A stretch of 64,000 nt of DNA from Paenibacillus humicus NBRC 102415 (lineage in GTDB: Bacteria; Bacillota; Bacilli; Paenibacillales; Paenibacillaceae). The notes beneath the pieces were generated by a model. It was not told the DNA's origin, made no database searches, and was given only the letters and a program-made list of their open reading frames with translations. The position numbers and the translations under genes were made by a program. This document shows positions 60,099 through 64,000 of the stretch, one piece after another. The number at the start of each line of letters is the position of its first letter. Positions within the stretch are counted from its first letter, which is position 1. The stretch is taken from assembly GCF_004000905.1 (NCBI RefSeq), contig NZ_BIMD01000007.1:1-64000 (forward strand), given 5' to 3'.

Positions 60099-61210
60099 CA
60101 GCTGTCTCTGGAGGCGCGGATCGCCGCCATCCTCTCCTGCCAGCCGGCCAGCGTCTGCTCGGCCAGATGGCAGGCCGCCTCGCTGGCGCCGACGGGGCGC
60201 AGCTGCGGCTCCTCCTGCGAGCAGAGATCGATGGCATGCGGGCAGCGGGGATGGAAGCGGCAGCCGGCAGGCGGCCGGGCCGCATTCGGCATTTCGAGGC
60301 TCCGCAGAGGCAGCTCCAGCATCGCCTTGGCGATGTCGGGATCCGGCGTCGGCACCGCGGACAGCAGCGCCTGCAGGTAGGGATGCCTCGGCTGGCTCAG
60401 CACATCGTCCACGCCGCCGAGCTCCATGACGCGGCCGAGGTACATGACCGCCATGCGCCCTCGTTCGGCGATGTAGCGGGCCGTCGCGAGGTCATGGGTG
60501 ATGTAGACGATGGCGATGTCCAGCTTGCGGTTCAGCTCCGCCATCAGGTTGAGGATCGAGATGCGCAGGCTGACGTCGATCATGGAGACGGGCTCGTCGG
60601 CGACGATGACCTTCGGATTCAGCGAGATGGCTCTGGCCATGAGGATCCGCTGGCGCTGTCCGCCCGACAGCTGATGCGGATACTTGTCGAGAAAGCGGTC
60701 CGGCGGCGTCAGTCCGACCGTCTCCAGCAGCTCGATGACGCGGGCTCTGGCAGCCTTGCGCCCTTTGACGATTTTGCGCTGCAGAATCGGAGCGGAGAGC
60801 GACTGATAGATCGTCCGCATCGGATTGAGCGCCGCATAGGAATCCTGCTGCACCATCTGCACGCCGCCGCGGAAATCCTGGTAACGCTCGCCCTTGAGCC
60901 CGGCAATGTCCGCCCCCTGGAACAGCACCCGTCCCGAGGTCGGCTTCGCCAGCCCCGTCAGGACGCTGCCGAGCGAAGTCTTGCCGCAGCCGCTCTCGCC
61001 GACGAGGGCGATGATCTCGCCCGGATAAATGTCGAGATCGACGTCGACGACGGCGCCGACCTGCTCGGCCGGAGCCATCATACCGCGGCGCCTCTCGTAA
61101 TACAGGCTCACGCCCTCCAGGCTCATCAGCGCCTGCTGCCCGTCGGCGCGGGCCAGCTCCCGGCTGCGCCGAAGCGGCTCTCGCTCCAGCTCCAGTTCTC
61201 TGACGCTCAT
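60098..61210 (-). CDS. Oligopeptide-type ABC transporter ATP-binding protein (OppF-like)
   Basis: A 370-residue ATPase. GESGCGKTS is the Walker A, LSGGQRQRILMARA the signature and VIVADEPVSMIDVSLR the Walker B region. The C-terminal oligopeptide/dipeptide extension has CRFHPRCPHA. ATG 61210 overlaps the upstream ATPase stop (ATGA). It powers peptide, nickel or sugar import with the neighbouring subunits. Confidence 0.93.
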   Translation of the reverse strand: MSVRELELEREPLRRSRELARADGQQALMSLEGVSLYYERRRGMMAPAEQVGAVVDVDLDIYPGEIIALVGESGCGKTSLGSVLTGLAKPTSGRVLFQGADIAGLKGERYQDFRGGVQMVQQDSYAALNPMRTIYQSLSAPILQRKIVKGRKAARARVIELLETVGLTPPDRFLDKYPHQLSGGQRQRILMARAISLNPKVIVADEPVSMIDVSLRISILNLMAELNRKLDIAIVYITHDLATARYIAERGRMAVMYLGRVMELGGVDDVLSQPRHPYLQALLSAVPTPDPDIAKAMLELPLRSLEMPNAARPPAGCRFHPRCPHAIDLCSQEEPQLRPVGASEAACHLAEQTLAGWQERMAAIRASRDS

Positions 61211-62208
61211 GATGTACGCACCTCCGCGATCGATACAGTCTGGGAATCCGGATGCAGATGGCAGGAGGCCTCATGGCCTCCTGGCCAGACGACGCGGGAT
61301 GGCGAAGCTTTCCTGCACGCGTCGAAGGCATGCTCGCAGCGGGGAGCGAACGGGCAGCCCGGGGGCATGCGCAGCAGATCCGGCGGCGAGCCCGGAATCG
61401 CCTTGCGCTCCGACAGGTCGTCGTACAGGCTGGGAACCGCTTTCATCAGCTTGGCCGTATAAGGATGCTTGGGGCGCTTGAACATGTCGTAGACGCTGCC
61501 CGCCTCCACGATATTGCCGGCATACATGACCCCGACCCGGTCGGCGGCTTTGGCGACGACGCCGATATCATGGGTGAGCAGCAGCATCGTGATGTCCATT
61601 TCCTTGTGGATCTTGACCAGTATGTCGAAGATATACGCCTGCGTAATGACGTCGAGCGCGGTCGTCGGCTCGTCGAGAATGACGAGCTGCGGATCGAGCA
61701 GCAGGCTGAAGGCGATCATGACCCGCTGCTTCATGCCTCCCGACAGCTCGTGGGGGAACGCCTGCAGCACGCGGTCCGGCTCCAGCCGCACATAATCCAT
61801 CAAGTCGCGGGCCTTGTCGACAATTTGCTTCTCCGAAGCGCCGCTTCGATGAGCCCGGTACGTCTCGATGATCTGATCCTTGATCCGCACGACCGGGTTC
61901 AGCGCGTTCTGCGCGGCCTGGAACACCATGGATGCTCTCTCCCACTTGTACGCCTGGAGCTGCTTACGGCTCAGCGCCAGTATGTCCTCGCCGTCGAAGC
62001 GGATCGTTCCGGCGGCGATGCGGCCGGGGCTGGTTACCGCTCGCATGACGGCGGACGCGAGCGTCGACTTACCGCTGCCGCTCTCGCCGACGAGAGCCGT
62101 GATCTGGCCGCGCGGAATGGAAAAGTCGGCTTGGTTGACAGCCTTCAGAGTACCGGCGCGCATCGGAAACTCGATCGTCAATCCTTTTATTTCGACCAGA
62201 TTGTCCAT
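61207..62208 (-). CDS. Oligopeptide-type ABC transporter ATP-binding protein (OppD-like)
   Basis: A 333-residue ATPase with GESGSGKST, LSGGMKQRVMIAF and LVILDEPTTALDV. The C-terminus carries CPFAPRCEHAF. AAGGAGGAG precedes ATG 62208 on the minus strand. It pairs with the OppF-like protein. The substrate is set by a binding protein not in this window. Confidence 0.93.
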   Translation of the reverse strand: MDNLVEIKGLTIEFPMRAGTLKAVNQADFSIPRGQITALVGESGSGKSTLASAVMRAVTSPGRIAAGTIRFDGEDILALSRKQLQAYKWERASMVFQAAQNALNPVVRIKDQIIETYRAHRSGASEKQIVDKARDLMDYVRLEPDRVLQAFPHELSGGMKQRVMIAFSLLLDPQLVILDEPTTALDVITQAYIFDILVKIHKEMDITMLLLTHDIGVVAKAADRVGVMYAGNIVEAGSVYDMFKRPKHPYTAKLMKAVPSLYDDLSERKAIPGSPPDLLRMPPGCPFAPRCEHAFDACRKASPSRVVWPGGHEASCHLHPDSQTVSIAEVRTS

Positions 62209-62233
62209 AGCTGCTCCTCCTTTCTCAGGGTGT

Positions 62234-63091
62234 TCAGTTCGATCTCAGCCGCGGATTCAGCGCTTCCTCCAGACCGTTGCTGAAGAAGATGCAGGACATC
62301 TGGAACAGTCCGAGGCAGAGAATCGGCGAGATCAGATAGATGTATCCTTTGGGGTTGAAGATGCCGCCCGTGTTCTGCACGGCGAGCTGGATCATCATGC
62401 CCCAGTTCGTCGGCGAGTAGGGGGCGAGGCCGAGCATCATGAGGCCGACGCTGGCTACGATCGCCCCCTGCGCCGCCATGATGAAGTTGATCGCGAGGTA
62501 GGGAGTCAGGTTCGGCAGGATTTCGCGGGACAGGATGTAAGGCATGCGCAGTCCCATGATCCGGCAGGCGACGATGAATTCCCGGTTTTTCAGCGACAGC
62601 AGCTGGGAGCGGACCGCCCGGGCGAGCGGAGCCCAGGACCAGACCGCGAGAATGAAGGAGAAGGAGACGGGATTTTTGATCTGCACGAGCGCGGCCACGA
62701 TCATCAGGACGGGAAAGCTCGGAATGGTGAGGAACAGGTTCGTGACGAACATGAGCGCCGTGTCCGTACGGCCTCCGGCGAAGCCGGATACCGCTCCCAC
62801 GACGAAGCCGATGACGAGCGTGAACAGAGCGGCGAACAGCCCGATCGTCAGCACGTCGCGCGACCCGTAGACGAGCTGCAGGAGGGTGTCCCTGCCGCCG
62901 TAGTCCGTGCCCAGCCAATGGGACCAGGAAGGGCTTGCGTACCGGTTGTCGAACTTGACCGTCATGTCCAGGCTGGCCAGCATCGGCCCGAAAATCGCCA
63001 TGAAGATGAAGACGGCGAGGATGATGACGCCGCTGAACGACTTCTTGTTGCGATAGATCGTTCTCCAGAAATCCGCGAATCCTTGGCTCAT
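62234..63091 (-). CDS. Oligopeptide-type ABC transporter permease (OppC-like)
   Basis: A 285-residue permease with about six helices. The N-terminus MSQGFADFWRTIYRNKKSF is typical of DppC/OppC. The ATPase-contact loop reads NREFIVACRIMGLRMPYIL. GAGGAGGG lies inside the end of the preceding permease gene, 7 bases before ATG 63091. Confidence 0.92.
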   Translation of the reverse strand: MSQGFADFWRTIYRNKKSFSGVIILAVFIFMAIFGPMLASLDMTVKFDNRYASPSWSHWLGTDYGGRDTLLQLVYGSRDVLTIGLFAALFTLVIGFVVGAVSGFAGGRTDTALMFVTNLFLTIPSFPVLMIVAALVQIKNPVSFSFILAVWSWAPLARAVRSQLLSLKNREFIVACRIMGLRMPYILSREILPNLTPYLAINFIMAAQGAIVASVGLMMLGLAPYSPTNWGMMIQLAVQNTGGIFNPKGYIYLISPILCLGLFQMSCIFFSNGLEEALNPRLRSN

Positions 63092-63094
63092 GAT

Positions 63095-64000
63095 TTATCC
63101 CTCCTCCAGCTTGACGCGCGGATCCAGCCTGGCATAGATCAGGTCCGAGGCGAGATTGGCGACGATGACCGCGACGCTCGTCACGAGCAGCAGTCCCTGC
63201 ATGAGCGTATAATCCCGCTGCTGGGTCGCCTGGCCGATATAATAGCCCATGCCGGGATAGCTGAACACGTTCTCGATCAGCGGCGAGCCGCCCAGCATGA
63301 AGCCGAAGTTGACCGCCAGCGTCGTAATGAGCGGCAGCATCGCGTTGCGCTTCACGTACTGGCTCATGAGCGTGCGCTCGGATACGCCGCGGATGCCGGC
63401 GGCGACGATGTAGTCCTCGCCGAGCACGTTGACGGCGCTGCCCTTCATCGTCAGCGCCCATGTTCCGAGCGTCGTGATGACATAGGTCAGAATCGGGAGC
63501 GCCCCGTGATAGAGCACGTTCGACAGGAAAGGCAGATTGAAGCCGGGCTCCACGACGGGATCGTAAGCTCCGTTCACGGGGAACCAGCCGAACTGGAAGG
63601 AGAACACGACGAGCAGCAGAATCGCGACGATGAAGTTCGGGACGGACGAAGTGATGATGGCGTAGATGGAGACGATCGGATCCAGCAGGCTCTTCCTGCG
63701 GAACGCCATCATCGCGCCGAGATTGATGCCGATCAGAAAGCTGATGACGAGCGAGATGCTGAGCACGAACAGCGTCCAGGGCAGCGCGTTCGCTATGATC
63801 TCATTGACCGATACGTTCTGGTAGATCATCGACATGCCGAGGTTGCCGTGCAGCAGTCCGCCGAGATATCGGCCGAGCTGAGTCAGCAGCGGTTCGTTCG
63901 GATTGTAGTTGATCATGGCGGTGATCTGGCGGTACGCCTCTTCCAGGCTCATCCCGCGCTGGGTCGCGTAATCGCGCGCCCACGAGTCGATGGCGCTGCC
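63095..64000 (-). CDS. Oligopeptide-type ABC transporter permease (OppB-like), partial
   Basis: The C-terminal ~301 residues are seen; the start lies beyond the right edge. The frame continues upstream of the ATG at 63952 with IDSWARDYATQRG, which fits the family, so that ATG is internal. GEDYIVAAGIRGVSERTLM is the ATPase-contact loop. It is the first visible gene of the operon; a binding-protein gene may lie outside. Confidence 0.92.
   Translation of the reverse strand, partial: GSAIDSWARDYATQRGMSLEEAYRQITAMINYNPNEPLLTQLGRYLGGLLHGNLGMSMIYQNVSVNEIIANALPWTLFVLSISLVISFLIGINLGAMMAFRRKSLLDPIVSIYAIITSSVPNFIVAILLLVVFSFQFGWFPVNGAYDPVVEPGFNLPFLSNVLYHGALPILTYVITTLGTWALTMKGSAVNVLGEDYIVAAGIRGVSERTLMSQYVKRNAMLPLITTLAVNFGFMLGGSPLIENVFSYPGMGYYIGQATQQRDYTLMQGLLLVTSVAVIVANLASDLIYARLDPRVKLEEG

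Noticed and set aside
1-64000. Insertion sequences, prophage, tRNA or rRNA genes
   Set aside because: No transposase, integrase, phage structural gene or RNA gene signature was seen.

Overview
The window is high-GC DNA from an endospore-forming Firmicute of the Bacillales. Paenibacillus or a close relative is most likely. The evidence is a nearly complete gerP cluster, a gerA-type germinant receptor operon, a YjcZ-family sporulation microprotein, sigma-K-like promoters, and strong AGGAGG ribosome binding sites with many TTG and GTG starts. No phage, transposase, CRISPR array, tRNA or rRNA was seen. It reads as ordinary chromosome with several accessory modules.

Layout. At 0-3 kb a collagen-like (G-X-Y) protein runs off the left edge on the minus strand. 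It starts at a TTG behind a sigma-K-type promoter and is divergent from a glycosyltransferase, a pairing that resembles exosporium glycoprotein loci. A secreted NlpC/P60 hydrolase follows. At 3.1-12.6 kb lies a full potassium-import locus: a candidate KdpE operator array, a 29-codon small ORF, kdpF, kdpA, kdpB, kdpC, a KdpD-type sensor protein, a separate membrane histidine kinase, and kdpE. The KdpD protein carries two tandem copies of the KdpD-plus-USP unit and has no kinase domain. At 12.9-20 kb are a two-gene amino-acid importer, a short-chain dehydrogenase, a phospholipase-C-like protein, a cidR/cidAB module and a small-molecule phosphotransferase.

At 20-31 kb are a beta-mannosidase with a clear promoter and cre site, a hybrid sensor kinase overlapping a pentapeptide-repeat gene, an M29 aminopeptidase, and a GNAT/AraC/GH4 alpha-galactosidase cluster. 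At 30.7-34.2 kb is the three-gene germinant receptor operon, with 4-base overlaps. At 34.4-38 kb are a large membrane-anchored alpha/beta hydrolase and a BdbD/BdbC disulfide pair. At 38-46 kb is the glycogen operon glgB-glgC-glgD-glgA plus a GH15 glucoamylase-like gene, headed by a promoter and a cre site.

At 46-49 kb are a GNAT, a flavodoxin-fold quinone reductase convergent with an HxlR regulator that has Cys6, and a methyltransferase. At 49.2-53.5 kb is a second spore block: YjcZ, gerPA-B-C-D-E (GerPC is enlarged to 668 residues and no gerPF is seen) and an Hsp20-like protein. The gerP cluster and the Hsp20 gene face away from each other from a pair of sigma-K-like promoters. At 53.9-56 kb an ABC-F protein sits behind a ~250-base leader with tiny ORFs and an intrinsic terminator just before the start codon, the layout of antibiotic-responsive attenuation. 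At 56-60 kb are a secreted copper-amine-oxidase-N/PKD-like protein, a GNAT, a histidine-phosphatase remnant and fosB. At 59.9-64 kb an Opp/Dpp-type ABC importer runs off the right edge on the minus strand.

The strongest candidates for something new are the duplicated and split KdpD sensor, the giant GerPC in a cluster lacking gerPF, the ABC-F attenuator leader, and the sigma-K-linked collagen-like/glycosyltransferase pair. All functions are inferred from sequence read by eye; no database search was run.
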